Notes under the pieces: model-generated
The model's database searches: none
The model's input: the letters and a program-made list of their open reading frames with translations, nothing else
What the model was told of the DNA's origin: nothing
Translations under genes and position numbers: made by a program
Shown here: positions 28,575-37,554 of the stretch, one piece after another
How the letters are laid out: the number at the start of each line of letters is the position of its first letter
How positions within the stretch are numbered: position 1 is the stretch's first letter
NCBI RefSeq assembly: GCF_000023785.1
Contig: NC_012982.1
Location: 2,232,001-2,296,000, forward strand
Length of the DNA: 64,000 bases
Source of the DNA: Hirschia baltica ATCC 49814
GTDB taxonomy: Bacteria > Pseudomonadota > Alphaproteobacteria > Caulobacterales > Hyphomonadaceae
Direction: 5' to 3'

Positions 28575-29879
28575 TCAATTTTTTGCGTACGGGCTAGCCG
28601 TAGAAATTGGCACTAAAACAGTTTTTGAGGCCATCATACTCAAGCCCGCTATAAAAATAGTCGCCTTACTTATATCGAAAACATTATACAGCTCAGATTC
28701 TGTCAAAGAGCGCGCGATAGCGAGAACAACAACAATTGCAAAGAAAGCCGAGGAAATATCCTGATAGCGGAAAAAATTACTAAAAGCCCGCCAAACACAG
28801 AAAATCAGTGGCATTAAAAATAAGACCAGCCCAACATATCCAAGGTGAACTATAATCTCGATGTATGAATTGTGGAAAGAGAAACGCGTTCCCTCTTCTT
28901 TATAAAAATACTCCAACCAATTCTCGGCATCTCCACGACCAATTTGCCAGAAACCTTCAGCACCCAATCCCATAACGGGATTTTTAGGGATAAGGTCTTT
29001 AGACGCGAACTCCCACAATTCGGTTCGACCGGTCAAAGTCGTGTCTTTACCCATCATGTCTAAGAATGCATTGATAGGACCATCAATAAAAACGGATAAG
29101 GCAATAATCAAAGCTGTTGTGAACAACAAAACGACAGCCAACATCAACAGGGTTGTGCCCGCCTGCACGCGCGTCAACGTCTTCCATATCGTTCCCACAA
29201 ACGTCATAACCATGAACGCTAAAACTGCCAATACGATAGATGTCACAGATTCAACAAGGAAAATACTTACCAAACATAATGGGAGAAACATAGCGGCTGA
29301 CACTTTTTCCCACACGTATGTTCTTGCTTCATATATCATAAATAAAGACGCAAGAAACATGAACAACATACGCGTCGCAAGGAAGTTTTTTTCAGCAAAA
29401 CCAACCGGCATACTATGCGACCCTAAATTTGGGAGAAATGCGATCACAATCAAAGCGACGGGTATATACGCGTAGTAAATTGCTCTAATTATTTGTAGCG
29501 GCGATAGACGCATAGCAATGTATATAAGGAGTGTCACATCCAACACATGCATAATGCCAAACTTCATTGCCGTTCCGCTATTAGGTGACCACAAAACGGA
29601 AAACAGCACCCAAGCAGGAAACAAAAAGAAGAACCACAAATGCCTGAGATAGGGAGTTAGAAACTCTCGATTAAGTCCAATGCTCACTATCATGCCAAGA
29701 AGACAGAGATATCGAAGCGCTCCCATACCCGGCAAATCAATAGATGTTGCAAAAAACCAGACAGCAGCAAGCGCGATCTCCCATCCAGCGCCCTCAAAAG
29801 GCACGCGTACAGGCATCATTTTGTAGTCTAGAGGTCCTTGTTCGGAATTTTTTTCGTTTGCCAATGGGCTCAATATCAC
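28575..29879 (-). CDS. O-antigen ligase/polymerase-like membrane protein (Wzy/ExoQ type)
   Basis: 434 residues with 10-12 predicted membrane helices and the large periplasmic loop of the Wzy_C family, containing TGRTELWEFASKDLIPKNP, GLGAEGFWQIG and FSFHNSYIEIIVHLGYVGL (the conserved H-N-x-Y/F region). Proteins like this polymerise lipid-linked repeat units at the periplasmic face of the inner membrane, or ligate them to lipid A. Beside Wzc, OPX and an initiating transferase, a polymerase role is more likely. The start is a GTG with GAGGA about 9 bases upstream; a pair of internal ATGs lies 20 codons in. Confidence 0.88.
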   Translation of the reverse strand: MILSPLANEKNSEQGPLDYKMMPVRVPFEGAGWEIALAAVWFFATSIDLPGMGALRYLCLLGMIVSIGLNREFLTPYLRHLWFFFLFPAWVLFSVLWSPNSGTAMKFGIMHVLDVTLLIYIAMRLSPLQIIRAIYYAYIPVALIVIAFLPNLGSHSMPVGFAEKNFLATRMLFMFLASLFMIYEARTYVWEKVSAAMFLPLCLVSIFLVESVTSIVLAVLAFMVMTFVGTIWKTLTRVQAGTTLLMLAVVLLFTTALIIALSVFIDGPINAFLDMMGKDTTLTGRTELWEFASKDLIPKNPVMGLGAEGFWQIGRGDAENWLEYFYKEEGTRFSFHNSYIEIIVHLGYVGLVLFLMPLIFCVWRAFSNFFRYQDISSAFFAIVVVLAIARSLTESELYNVFDISKATIFIAGLSMMASKTVLVPISTASPYAKN

Positions 29880-30181
29880 GACTTAAATCCTCTATCGACT
29901 TTTTGGATTTCCATCCAGAACGCGGCAAACTGGTAGATATAACGTCTAAAGCCCATACCACAACAGACCTTAAGAAACGAATACTCTCAAATGACAACAT
30001 TCATTTAAACACTCTACTTTTATCATGATTTCTCAAAGCAAAAACCAGACCAACGGAATTTGACCACTAATCTCAGTCGGAAACTTGGAAAACTTTGAAT
30101 TCAACTGTACATTAGGTCTGAGAATTGCATCTAATTGTGTCTACGTTTAACTCTGCTCACATATTTCTCAGGGGACTAAGA
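29880..30181. other. 302-base divergent intergenic region
   Basis: Lies between the polymerase gene (minus) and the GH16 gene (plus) and should hold both promoters. A 68-codon minus frame (29794-30000) overlaps the polymerase start by 86 bases; it has no good ribosome-binding site and is not called. Confidence 0.4.
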
Positions 30182-31111
30182 ATGGGATATTTTTCTCGAC
30201 TCGCACTATCAGGATATCCTTCTTTAATCCGAACAGCCATTTTGGCAGCTGCAGGGGTCTCCATTGCTATGGGCTCCCACATCATAAAAGCCAATGCGGA
30301 TTCATATTCGGAGCAAGAGCATTATTCCAATCCAAATAATCGGAAACTGTTAGACTCATTTGTGTCCACATTTGAGAATGGTCACAATTATAGACATTGG
30401 TATATTTCGGATTTTATCGTTCAGGATGAATTTTTTCAAAATGCTTGGTCCGCAGATAATGTATTATTTATGGACTCAGGTGATGTCGCATTAAGTTTGA
30501 CTCACCAATCGAGAGGCAAGAAAAAATACACTGGTGCTGAATATCAGAAAACCGGTTGGTCACAATACGGTCGTTATGAAGCTGTGATGATGTCAGCCAA
30601 AGGGTCGGGGGTAATAACCGGATTTTTCACGCATACTGGTTCTTATTTCAAAGACCCTCATGATGAGATTGATTTTGAATTTTTGGGAAAAAACTCTGAT
30701 GAAGTTCAATTCAATATTTACCGCGATGGAAAGCCTATGGGCGGCGAAACAATAAAACTAGGATATGATGCTAGCGAAGAATTTCATCTCTATGCTTTTG
30801 AATGGACACCTTCTCGCATCACATGGTTCATCGACAATGAAAAAGTGTTTGAAGCAACAGATAAAGATTTTGATATCCCTGATGCACCTCAACGCTTGAT
30901 CGCCCAGATTTGGACAGGCAATATCTATGAATGGCACGGAAAACCCAAATTTGATGATGGTGTAAGCGCTGTCGTTCGCTGTATTTCATACACCACCTTA
31001 GACGATAATGAATCGTCTAAATGCTCAGATTCTCCTGAATTGCTAGACATGTCAGCCAGTGATCTTGCCGCCAGAAAAGAAAACATAAAGCAGGCTTCTA
31101 TATCAAACTGA
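30182..31111 (+). CDS. GH16 family endo-beta-glycanase (ExoK-like)
   Basis: About 309 residues. A signal peptide (SLIRTAILAAAGVSIAMGSH, cut near ANA) is followed by the GH16 domain. The catalytic motif is EIDFEF: Glu162 nucleophile, Asp164 and Glu166 acid/base. Other family segments are SQYGRYEAVMMSAKGSGVI and YAFEWTPSRITWFIDNEKV. GH16 enzymes in exopolysaccharide loci (for example rhizobial ExoK) cut nascent glycan and set chain length. Start chosen at ATG 30182 with AGGGG upstream; an upstream in-frame start (30125) would add 19 residues. Confidence 0.92.
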   Translation: MGYFSRLALSGYPSLIRTAILAAAGVSIAMGSHIIKANADSYSEQEHYSNPNNRKLLDSFVSTFENGHNYRHWYISDFIVQDEFFQNAWSADNVLFMDSGDVALSLTHQSRGKKKYTGAEYQKTGWSQYGRYEAVMMSAKGSGVITGFFTHTGSYFKDPHDEIDFEFLGKNSDEVQFNIYRDGKPMGGETIKLGYDASEEFHLYAFEWTPSRITWFIDNEKVFEATDKDFDIPDAPQRLIAQIWTGNIYEWHGKPKFDDGVSAVVRCISYTTLDDNESSKCSDSPELLDMSASDLAARKENIKQASISN

Positions 31112-31134
31112 CAACAATTCTTTCAAATTAAAAA

Positions 31135-31170
31135 ACAAAAGCCAGTAAATTCCCATTTACTGGCTTTTGT
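31135..31170. terminator. Bidirectional terminator
   Basis: 16-bp perfect stem ACAAAAGCCAGTAAAT/ATTTACTGGCTTTTGT with a 4-base loop (TCCC), between GH16 (plus) and the ExoA-like gene (minus). Confidence 0.93.
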
Positions 31171-31224
31171 GCGTCTAGAGGTAGGCAAAACCAATATGTT
31201 TCCAAAGAAGTCTGCCATGCCTTT

Positions 31225-32256
31225 CTATTTGGAGGTTGGCACGAAAAAATAGCCCTTAATAAAACCTAACGCCCAGCTATTGTGCATTGCTCCCAGTGCA
31301 AAAGCGGCATTAAAGCCCGAAACTTTCTTCAAACTCTTGATCCCCATACACCCAACGATAAAAAGCGCACCAAGATACGCAAGCGGAGCTAGTGTAAATA
31401 CTGCCAGAAACGGCATGGCTTTTAATAAGCCTGTAAGCGCAAGCAGAACGAACAAGGCTGCGCTACCAAACATCAAAGCTAAATTAATAATCGGAATAGC
31501 CTGGCGAAGTTTAGGTGCTGATCCATGCTTTTTCATATTCATCGCGCGCCCACGACCATATTTGAAATACTGCTTCCATACACCTCTAAAAGTGGGTCGA
31601 GGCATATATTTTATACGAGATTCCGCATCCATATAAATTTTGTATCCCGCTTGCGTGACACGATAATCATATTCAGCATCCTCATTGTGAGAGAAGTTTT
31701 CATCATACCCCCCAATTTCTTTGAATATGGCCAAATCAAATGCTGCATGATGACCATGATCAACATAACCCGAACCGGTGCCGCCACGATGCGCCGAACC
31801 TCCACTACCAAAAGGCTTATCAACCACCCACGCATTCGCTTCTTGAAATCCTGTTGTTCCAACAGCATCCATAGGTACAACGACAGATGCCGCACCAATT
31901 TCCTTTAATTTAGCAGCTGTTTTCAACACGAAATTTTCTGGATAAATAGAATGCGCATCACAACGCACCATAATGGTGCATGAAACCGCCGCATTTTCTG
32001 CTGCTAGGTTCAATGCAGCTGATTGCAGTTTTTTCTCATTGTGCAGATATGAGAGATTTGGAAACTCTTGCATAAGCGTTTCTACAATCTGAACCGTGTT
32101 GTCAGTACTCCCCCCATCTACCACAATGAATTGCACTTCGCGCAACAAAGTATCACCAATCATTAGAGACTTTAGACACTCTTCAATATAATTTTCTTCA
32201 TTCAAAGTCGGAATAACTGCAACAATTTGTTGAGCTAGATCTTGTGAATAGGTCAA
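31225..32256 (-). CDS. Membrane-bound GT2 glycosyltransferase (ExoA-like)
   Basis: 343 residues. GT-A domain (IVAVIPTLNEENYIEECLKS, VQFIVVDGGSTDNT) with the metal site MVRCDAHSIYP and acidic NEDAEYDYRV, then two or three C-terminal membrane helices (about residues 245-320). Rhizobial ExoA adds a beta-1,3 glucose to the lipid-linked repeat unit and has the same layout; the precise sugar here is not known. The start is a TTG with GGAG 11-12 bases upstream; no in-frame ATG exists before residue 32, which would cut into the fold. Confidence 0.88.
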   Translation of the reverse strand: MTYSQDLAQQIVAVIPTLNEENYIEECLKSLMIGDTLLREVQFIVVDGGSTDNTVQIVETLMQEFPNLSYLHNEKKLQSAALNLAAENAAVSCTIMVRCDAHSIYPENFVLKTAAKLKEIGAASVVVPMDAVGTTGFQEANAWVVDKPFGSGGSAHRGGTGSGYVDHGHHAAFDLAIFKEIGGYDENFSHNEDAEYDYRVTQAGYKIYMDAESRIKYMPRPTFRGVWKQYFKYGRGRAMNMKKHGSAPKLRQAIPIINLALMFGSAALFVLLALTGLLKAMPFLAVFTLAPLAYLGALFIVGCMGIKSLKKVSGFNAAFALGAMHNSWALGFIKGYFFVPTSK

Positions 32257-32527
32257 AATATATCAATCTCCGTTGAACGACTGCATATACAGTGTCAGGC
32301 CGTACTCTGTCATGGAAAGCAATTTAAACGCCAATTGCTTATAGAAAAATCAAACTAGCAAATGTCTACGTGTCTCTTATCTATTTGAAGTAAATAAAAA
32401 CACATGAAATTTGAGCTTTGGGCTGGAAACAAAGCAGTATATTAGTCATAATCACCTTGTCCGGCCAATAAGTTTTCCAATTCTGATAGCCCACCTAAAA
32501 GTGATAAACTGAGGAAGTTTTTACGAC

Positions 32528-33448
32528 ATGACAGCGACCATCGCAGCTATTGCAAATCTTAAAGGCGGCGTTGGTAAATCTACAACCACAGTGATGTTAG
32601 CTGATGGTCTATCCTATTTCTATGGACTCAATGTTTGTGTCGTTGATCTTGATGCACAGGCAAACTCAAGCCAAATGCTACTCACCGAACGCGGTGTTCA
32701 GATGGCCTATGAGCAAGGCAAAGGTGCCACACACCTATTAAGCAGCTTCATAAAAGGCGAACCTGCCAATGTCGCAGAGTTTATCGCTCCCAACGCTGTT
32801 ACCTTGGAAGAATTGCGAATTGCAGAAGAAAATGACGAACGACTAGGCTGGATTTCGGCACTTCCGTCTCATCCCCACCTTCGCCTTCAAGAAATGGGAC
32901 TAGAAGAAACTTGGTATTCCCAAGCTGGGACACCAACTTCGCTCGCGGCAAAGCTCGCTGAACATTTCAAAAGCGGCTTTGATGCCCTGCGCGAATATTA
33001 TGATGTTATTCTGCTGGATTGCCCCCCTCATTTGTCTCCACTATCACGTGCCGGTTTATCTCTAGCTGATGTTTTCGTCATGCCAACAATTGCAGACGCT
33101 GTCTCCACATGGGGGACAAAACAATTTTCAGACTGGGTTGGAGCCAATATAGCCCCAGATCTACCAAAACGAAACTTTGTGCTGATCACACGCTTTAGAA
33201 ACACAGCTTATGCAAAACAAGTTGCAAGCGAATTACAAGATATTTACCTTAAGGATAGATGGTTTGGGCCAAAAATCCCTGAATCTGTGCACGTCCTAAA
33301 TGCAATGGAACGTGCAGCTCCAGATAGTTATGACACATTTCGTGGTAAATATGGTGGCGTAAAAGGTGACGTTAAGAGACTTTCAGAACGTTTCACCGAC
33401 TTTCTAAGCCAACGAACAGGACACAAATGGCAGAAGATGAGAGACTAG
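32528..33448 (+). CDS. ParA/MinD-family ATPase
   Basis: 306 residues. Deviant Walker A ANLKGGVGKSTTT (Lys12 signature and Lys17), switch I VVDLDAQANSS and Walker B VILLDCPPHLSPLS are all present. ParA-type ATPases form dynamic gradients on DNA or membrane and position plasmids, origins or protein clusters. No ParB, parS-like repeat or chemotaxis cluster is next to it. Its 3' end overlaps the following gene by 22 bases, so the two are translationally coupled. It is therefore an orphan ParA with a specific partner rather than a chromosome partition ATPase. The upstream gap 32257-32527 holds its promoter and shows no gene. Confidence 0.92.
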   Translation: MTATIAAIANLKGGVGKSTTTVMLADGLSYFYGLNVCVVDLDAQANSSQMLLTERGVQMAYEQGKGATHLLSSFIKGEPANVAEFIAPNAVTLEELRIAEENDERLGWISALPSHPHLRLQEMGLEETWYSQAGTPTSLAAKLAEHFKSGFDALREYYDVILLDCPPHLSPLSRAGLSLADVFVMPTIADAVSTWGTKQFSDWVGANIAPDLPKRNFVLITRFRNTAYAKQVASELQDIYLKDRWFGPKIPESVHVLNAMERAAPDSYDTFRGKYGGVKGDVKRLSERFTDFLSQRTGHKWQKMRD

Positions 33449-33795
33449 ACGCAGTTGCATATCTTGATCGGTTTTTTGACGAACTGAGAGATGAGGTGCG
33501 GACCAACCCCAAATTCGCTGACCGACTTGTCAAAGCTATGGGTGGCAAAGTCGTGTTTGAAGATGCGACAAAAACAGACATCGCCAATCCATACATTCTT
33601 GTGGCCGACAGCAGCAAATCTGAATTTTATTCAGTATTTTCATCACTCAAGCAGTCGCAACTCAAGAAGATATTAAAAGACAACAATCTGGCGACTTCAG
33701 TTGATGTACGTGGAAAATCTGCAAGCCAATTGGTAGACATGCTATATGACCGCGCTTCACTGAAAGTTACGGAACGCAAATCAAGTTATTTTTAG
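33427..33795 (+). CDS. Unknown partner of the ParA-like ATPase
   Basis: 122 residues, not recognised. The N-terminal half is acidic and helical (DERLDAVAYLDRFFDELRDE, NPKFADRLVKAMGGK). The C-terminal half contains LKQSQLKKILKDNNL followed by VRGKSASQLVDMLYDRA, a helix-extended loop-helix pattern like SAP or Rho-N nucleic-acid-binding folds. The start ATG lies 22 bases inside the ParA gene in another frame. By analogy with other ParA systems it may be the cargo adaptor or ATPase activator. That is inference from gene pairing only. Confidence 0.8.
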   Translation: MAEDERLDAVAYLDRFFDELRDEVRTNPKFADRLVKAMGGKVVFEDATKTDIANPYILVADSSKSEFYSVFSSLKQSQLKKILKDNNLATSVDVRGKSASQLVDMLYDRASLKVTERKSSYF

Positions 33796-33808
33796 AGGTA
33801 ACTAAAGT

Positions 33809-34210
33809 TCAATCTATATGAACAATTAGGCTCCAACCTTTAATCTCACTCCCCTCAGGAGGCGTGGGAAGATTGGAGATTTCTAAATCATTTGATTCAA
33901 TATCAATCAATTCACCAGTTGATACTTTCAGGAAATGGTGATGCTCAGATGTATTCGTATCGAACACAACACTTGCTCCACCAGCATCTATCTGACGAAG
34001 CAACCCGATTTCAACAAAACTATTTAGCGTGTTGTAAACACTCGCTAATGAAACAGAATTATTTGAACTTACCAATTCCTTGGCAACCCATTCAGCAGAC
34101 ACATGCCGCTGGACCCCATCCATCAGCAACAACTCTGCAACGGCAAGCCTTGGCCGTGTCAGCCGCATGCCGTTTTCTTCAAATAATCGAGAGAGCTTTT
34201 CCTGAGTCAT
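33809..34210 (-). CDS. irr: Fur-family regulator, Irr-like
   Basis: 133 residues. Winged helix (residues about 10-85: GMRLTRPRLAVAELLL, SLASVYNTLNSFVEIGLL) and a dimerisation part with the HHH cluster (NTSEHHHFLKVSTGELIDIE). The HHH motif and short C-terminus without CxxC metal sites fit Irr, the haem-responsive iron regulator of alphaproteobacteria, better than Fur. Irr normally represses haem synthesis and iron-storage genes under low iron. ATG at 34210 is used; a TTG 2 codons earlier is possible. feoAB is also in this window but 18 kb away. Confidence 0.82.
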   Translation of the reverse strand: MTQEKLSRLFEENGMRLTRPRLAVAELLLMDGVQRHVSAEWVAKELVSSNNSVSLASVYNTLNSFVEIGLLRQIDAGGASVVFDTNTSEHHHFLKVSTGELIDIESNDLEISNLPTPPEGSEIKGWSLIVHID

Positions 34211-34341
34211 ATTCAATACTTAGTCAAACAGACATAGAACTGCAAGATGCTTGTGAAATATACCTTTTAAAGGGCAAATATCTGCCGAAACAAATATCCG
34301 GCAGATACACGCATATTTAAGAGCTGGAATTAATCCAAAAT

Positions 34342-35916
34342 CTAACGTCTTGCATCCTGTGTTTTCTGGATTAAGCGCATAGTCGTTGGGTCACGCTCTT
34401 TTGACGTTTCACCGGAAATTGCATTATCGATTTCTTCCGCCATAACTTTACCCAGCTCTACACCCCATTGATCAAACGGGTTGATACCAAGCAACATGCC
34501 GTATGCAAAAGTGCGATGCTCATACATTGCGATTAGCGCGCCAACAGAGCGCGGTGTGATGTCTTCAAGTAAAAACATAGAAGAAGCACGACCGCCATCC
34601 ATATGCATGTGCGGTGCACGCATTTTGATGGTTTCTTCGTCAACGCCTTTTTCCCTTAATTGGGCTTCAGCCTCAGCTTCAGAACGCCCTACAAGAAATG
34701 CTTCTGCTTGCGCATAGGCGTTCGCTAGCAAGGATTGTCCATTCTTCTTATCGCCCTCTTTTACACCCGCATTTAAAGACACGACAAATTCAGCAGCTGA
34801 CCTATCTATTCCCTGATGCAACAACTGATGGAAGGAGTGCTGCCCCAATGTGCCAACAGATCCCCAAGTAATCGGTGCAGTAATATCGGTTTTAACTCCC
34901 CGCCCTGAAGCAGCAGATTTTCCGTTCGATTCCATCTCTAATTGCTGCAAAAAGTCTGGAAGTTTTCTCAAGCGATGCGCGTATGCCAACACGACGCGAG
35001 ATGCAATCCCTCTTTGAGAATGCACATGATAATCCATCATAGCTAACTTGGCAGGCAGATTATCTTTTAGCGGAGCATCTCTGAAGTGGGCATCCATCTC
35101 AGCAGCCCCACCAAGAAATTCAGACCATATTTCTGACCCTAAAGCGATCATCAATGACAAACCCACCGACGACCATACTGAGTAACGTCCACCAACGGCT
35201 GAATCCATTGGAAAAATACGATCAGCTGGCGCTCCCCATGCTTGTGCAAGGTCTGGCGCGGAAGATACCGCCGCCATGTGATCATTTAAATTGTCTTCAC
35301 CAAGCTCAGAGATCAACCATTGGCGAGCCAGTTGCGCGTTTGCTTGCGTTTCAGGTGTTTTGAATGATTTTGAAACCACTATAACCAGCGTCGATTTAGC
35401 ATCCAAGCCCTCTGTTGCTTCAGCAAAATCAGCAGGGTCTACATTTGCACAAAATCGAATATTTGGACCTTTATGCCCTAATGGACGTAAAGCATCCCAG
35501 ATCAAGCGAGGCCCTAAGTCTGACCCACCTATGCCGATATGCAAAATTGTCTTTACTTCAAACCCAAGCGCACCTGAACTGACTTTATCAGCAAATTCAC
35601 GGCATGCTTTAGCTTGTTCAGCAAATTCGGATGCCTTTGCTAGATGATCATTATTTCCACGAAGCGCCCAATGCAAAGCGGGACGGTTTTCTGATCCGTT
35701 TATAACCTCTCCAGCAAACAACATTTGAATCGATTGTGTTAGTTCCTGGCTGTCAGCAAACTCCATAATTTCTGCTAGCGCTGCGCCAGAAAATGGTTGG
35801 CGAGTTACATCAGCTTCAATGTGAGGTCCCACCCAAACAAATTCATTTAGTCGCCCTTCTTCGCGAGCGATATCCTTTAGCGGCTGCGAATGGCTAGCGC
35901 CTATTGTATCTGTCAT
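34342..35916 (-). CDS. pgi: Glucose-6-phosphate isomerase
   Basis: 524 residues. Interconverts glucose-6-phosphate and fructose-6-phosphate. Signature segments ILHIGIGGSDLGPRLIWDAL, VVSKSFKTPET, GGRYSVWSSVGLS, the second signature with the catalytic Glu (FLQQLEMESNGKSA), HQLLHQG (catalytic His) and the C-terminal NPFDQWGVELGK (catalytic Lys) are present. The start MTDTIGASHSQP is set by AAGGA 7 bases upstream; a TTG 7 codons earlier lacks one. It also feeds nucleotide-sugar synthesis for polysaccharides. Confidence 0.97.
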   Translation of the reverse strand: MTDTIGASHSQPLKDIAREEGRLNEFVWVGPHIEADVTRQPFSGAALAEIMEFADSQELTQSIQMLFAGEVINGSENRPALHWALRGNNDHLAKASEFAEQAKACREFADKVSSGALGFEVKTILHIGIGGSDLGPRLIWDALRPLGHKGPNIRFCANVDPADFAEATEGLDAKSTLVIVVSKSFKTPETQANAQLARQWLISELGEDNLNDHMAAVSSAPDLAQAWGAPADRIFPMDSAVGGRYSVWSSVGLSLMIALGSEIWSEFLGGAAEMDAHFRDAPLKDNLPAKLAMMDYHVHSQRGIASRVVLAYAHRLRKLPDFLQQLEMESNGKSAASGRGVKTDITAPITWGSVGTLGQHSFHQLLHQGIDRSAAEFVVSLNAGVKEGDKKNGQSLLANAYAQAEAFLVGRSEAEAEAQLREKGVDEETIKMRAPHMHMDGGRASSMFLLEDITPRSVGALIAMYEHRTFAYGMLLGINPFDQWGVELGKVMAEEIDNAISGETSKERDPTTMRLIQKTQDARR

Positions 35917-36056
35917 GACATTTTCCTTGCTTGCCAAGCTCTTTTCAAATGAATGTATTATTTCATCAAAAAAAGCATGTTTATCCGTTGGGTAGCTTTA
36001 ATAGGTTTGATACACTTCTTTATTAAGCTGGTCACGTACTCAAGGAGCAAGTTTGT

Positions 36057-36596
36057 ATGTTTAAAATCCACTTTTTCGCATTAGCAATGTTAGCGCCAAC
36101 ATTTTTGATGGGATGTGGGGAAGAAAACACGAATACAGCAGCTCCACTACCTTCACAAAATGCTCTTTCATCCGAATCAAATGAGGATGAAACATCCACC
36201 TCCAATGACGTTGTCGACAACTCCTTAGTCACGCCGCCTGCTCAAAATGTTAAACTGGCGCAACTCCCCGCCCCATATAACACTGCTGACTACGATAAAG
36301 GGCGTCGGCAATATTCAACCTGCAAATCCTGCCACAACCTTATCGAAGGTGCAGGACATCGTGTTGGACCCAATTTGCACGGTGTTTTCGACCGAAACAT
36401 TGGACAAGCCGAAGGTTTCAAATATTCAAAAGCAATAGAAGCCGCAGATTTTCAATGGACTCCTGAACGCCTAGATCAATGGCTTGCTAATCCACGTAAA
36501 TTCCTACCTGGAAACCGTATGACTTTTGCTGGTATTTCTAATGCAACCCAACGTGAAAACTTAATTGCTTATCTTATGGTTGAAACAGCCAAATAA
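36057..36596 (+). CDS. Lipoprotein cytochrome c
   Basis: 179 residues. A lipoprotein signal ends at Cys20 (FLMGCGEE), then an acidic, Ser/Thr-rich linker (about residues 21-75) and one class I cytochrome c domain. The haem site is CKSCH (residues 89-93), and the distal Met is in FLPGNRMTFAG. It is probably tethered to a periplasmic membrane face and carries electrons to a terminal oxidase. It is a single gene between pgi and an unknown exported protein. Confidence 0.9.
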   Translation: MFKIHFFALAMLAPTFLMGCGEENTNTAAPLPSQNALSSESNEDETSTSNDVVDNSLVTPPAQNVKLAQLPAPYNTADYDKGRRQYSTCKSCHNLIEGAGHRVGPNLHGVFDRNIGQAEGFKYSKAIEAADFQWTPERLDQWLANPRKFLPGNRMTFAGISNATQRENLIAYLMVETAK

Positions 36597-36620
36597 ATTT
36601 AAGCCCCAACTGTTTCAAAG

Positions 36621-37325
36621 CTAAAATTTTCGCCAGATAGACATGAAGGCACTATTTTCTTCAAAAGCACCGCTGATTTCCTTTCGAACACCAGCCCCCA
36701 CAAAGCTCTTACCCACTTGACGGCTCACGCCGACTTCCAGTTTCGTAAATTCTCGTCCGGGAAATTTTTCACCAAAAGCCTTCACCTGCACATCCCATTT
36801 CTCTGCTGGCTGAACTCCTATAACAACATCCGTCGTCACATGCTCACACCCTTGGCGCGCACCGACGGCTGTTTCAACAAATGCATAGGCAGGTTTATTG
36901 GCCAGTTTACTAGAATACCCTAACGCAGCTCCAACTTCCGCACCGAATCCACCGCATGATTGATCGTCCAGTCTTTCTCCCACAAAAACACTGGAGACTG
37001 CTGAAATATGCAAAGCGTCTTTCACCCAGACTTCACGACGAACCCCAATTTCACCTGATGTTCTATCATTGTAATTGTCTAGGACACGCCAAACTGTTTC
37101 AACCTTGCTGACCACAGTCCAATCAGACGTCAAGCCATACTCTAAATAAGAATCTTGTCGCCAATTTTTGCCAAAATCACCATTTTCATAGCTAACATTT
37201 AGCGACTGATATCCAGTATCCTTTTCTAATGTCCACGCACTTGCATGCGCCACTGGCACGAAAAGAAACGACTTAAAACACCCCGCCACAACAGAGAATG
37301 CGCATACCCTACTTGAACTTTGCAC
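36621..37325 (-). CDS. Exported protein, possible outer-membrane barrel
   Basis: About 234 residues, not recognised. A signal peptide is likely (SSRVCAFSVVAGCFKSFLFV, cut near AHAS). The mature part is made of short alternating strands (YQSLNVSYENG, DSYLEYGLTSDWTVVSK, TSGEIGVRREVWV) and ends in SAFMSIWRKF, with a C-terminal Phe typical of outer-membrane barrels. The start is uncertain: no in-frame ATG exists, and GTG at 37325, after GGGGGA, seems best; a TTG at 37349 is also open. It converges with the cytochrome c gene. Confidence 0.6.
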   Translation of the reverse strand: MQSSSRVCAFSVVAGCFKSFLFVPVAHASAWTLEKDTGYQSLNVSYENGDFGKNWRQDSYLEYGLTSDWTVVSKVETVWRVLDNYNDRTSGEIGVRREVWVKDALHISAVSSVFVGERLDDQSCGGFGAEVGAALGYSSKLANKPAYAFVETAVGARQGCEHVTTDVVIGVQPAEKWDVQVKAFGEKFPGREFTKLEVGVSRQVGKSFVGAGVRKEISGAFEENSAFMSIWRKF

Positions 37326-37554
37326 CCCAATTCCCCCATAACACCCCAATTATTGGAAATGTTGAGTGCAAATATTTGGAAAAACAAATACATTCCCCTT
37401 TTTTAACAGTGACTTCGCCTAATACTTGCAAAATATTGTCGCTAATGAGCTTGACGAAAGCAGCCATATATTCACCAATCAATTCAAAACCTTTTGGGAA
37501 TGATTGCGTTGACTTAAACCAATCAAAGAAAGCGTTTAAAATGAGAATAAAAAT

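Noticed and set aside
29794-30000. 68-codon minus frame upstream of the polymerase
   Set aside because: Overlaps the polymerase start by 86 bases and lacks a good ribosome-binding site, although its composition is protein-like.
32528-33448. Plasmid or chromosome partition locus
   Set aside because: No ParB, parS repeats or replication gene is nearby; it is better read as an orphan ParA.
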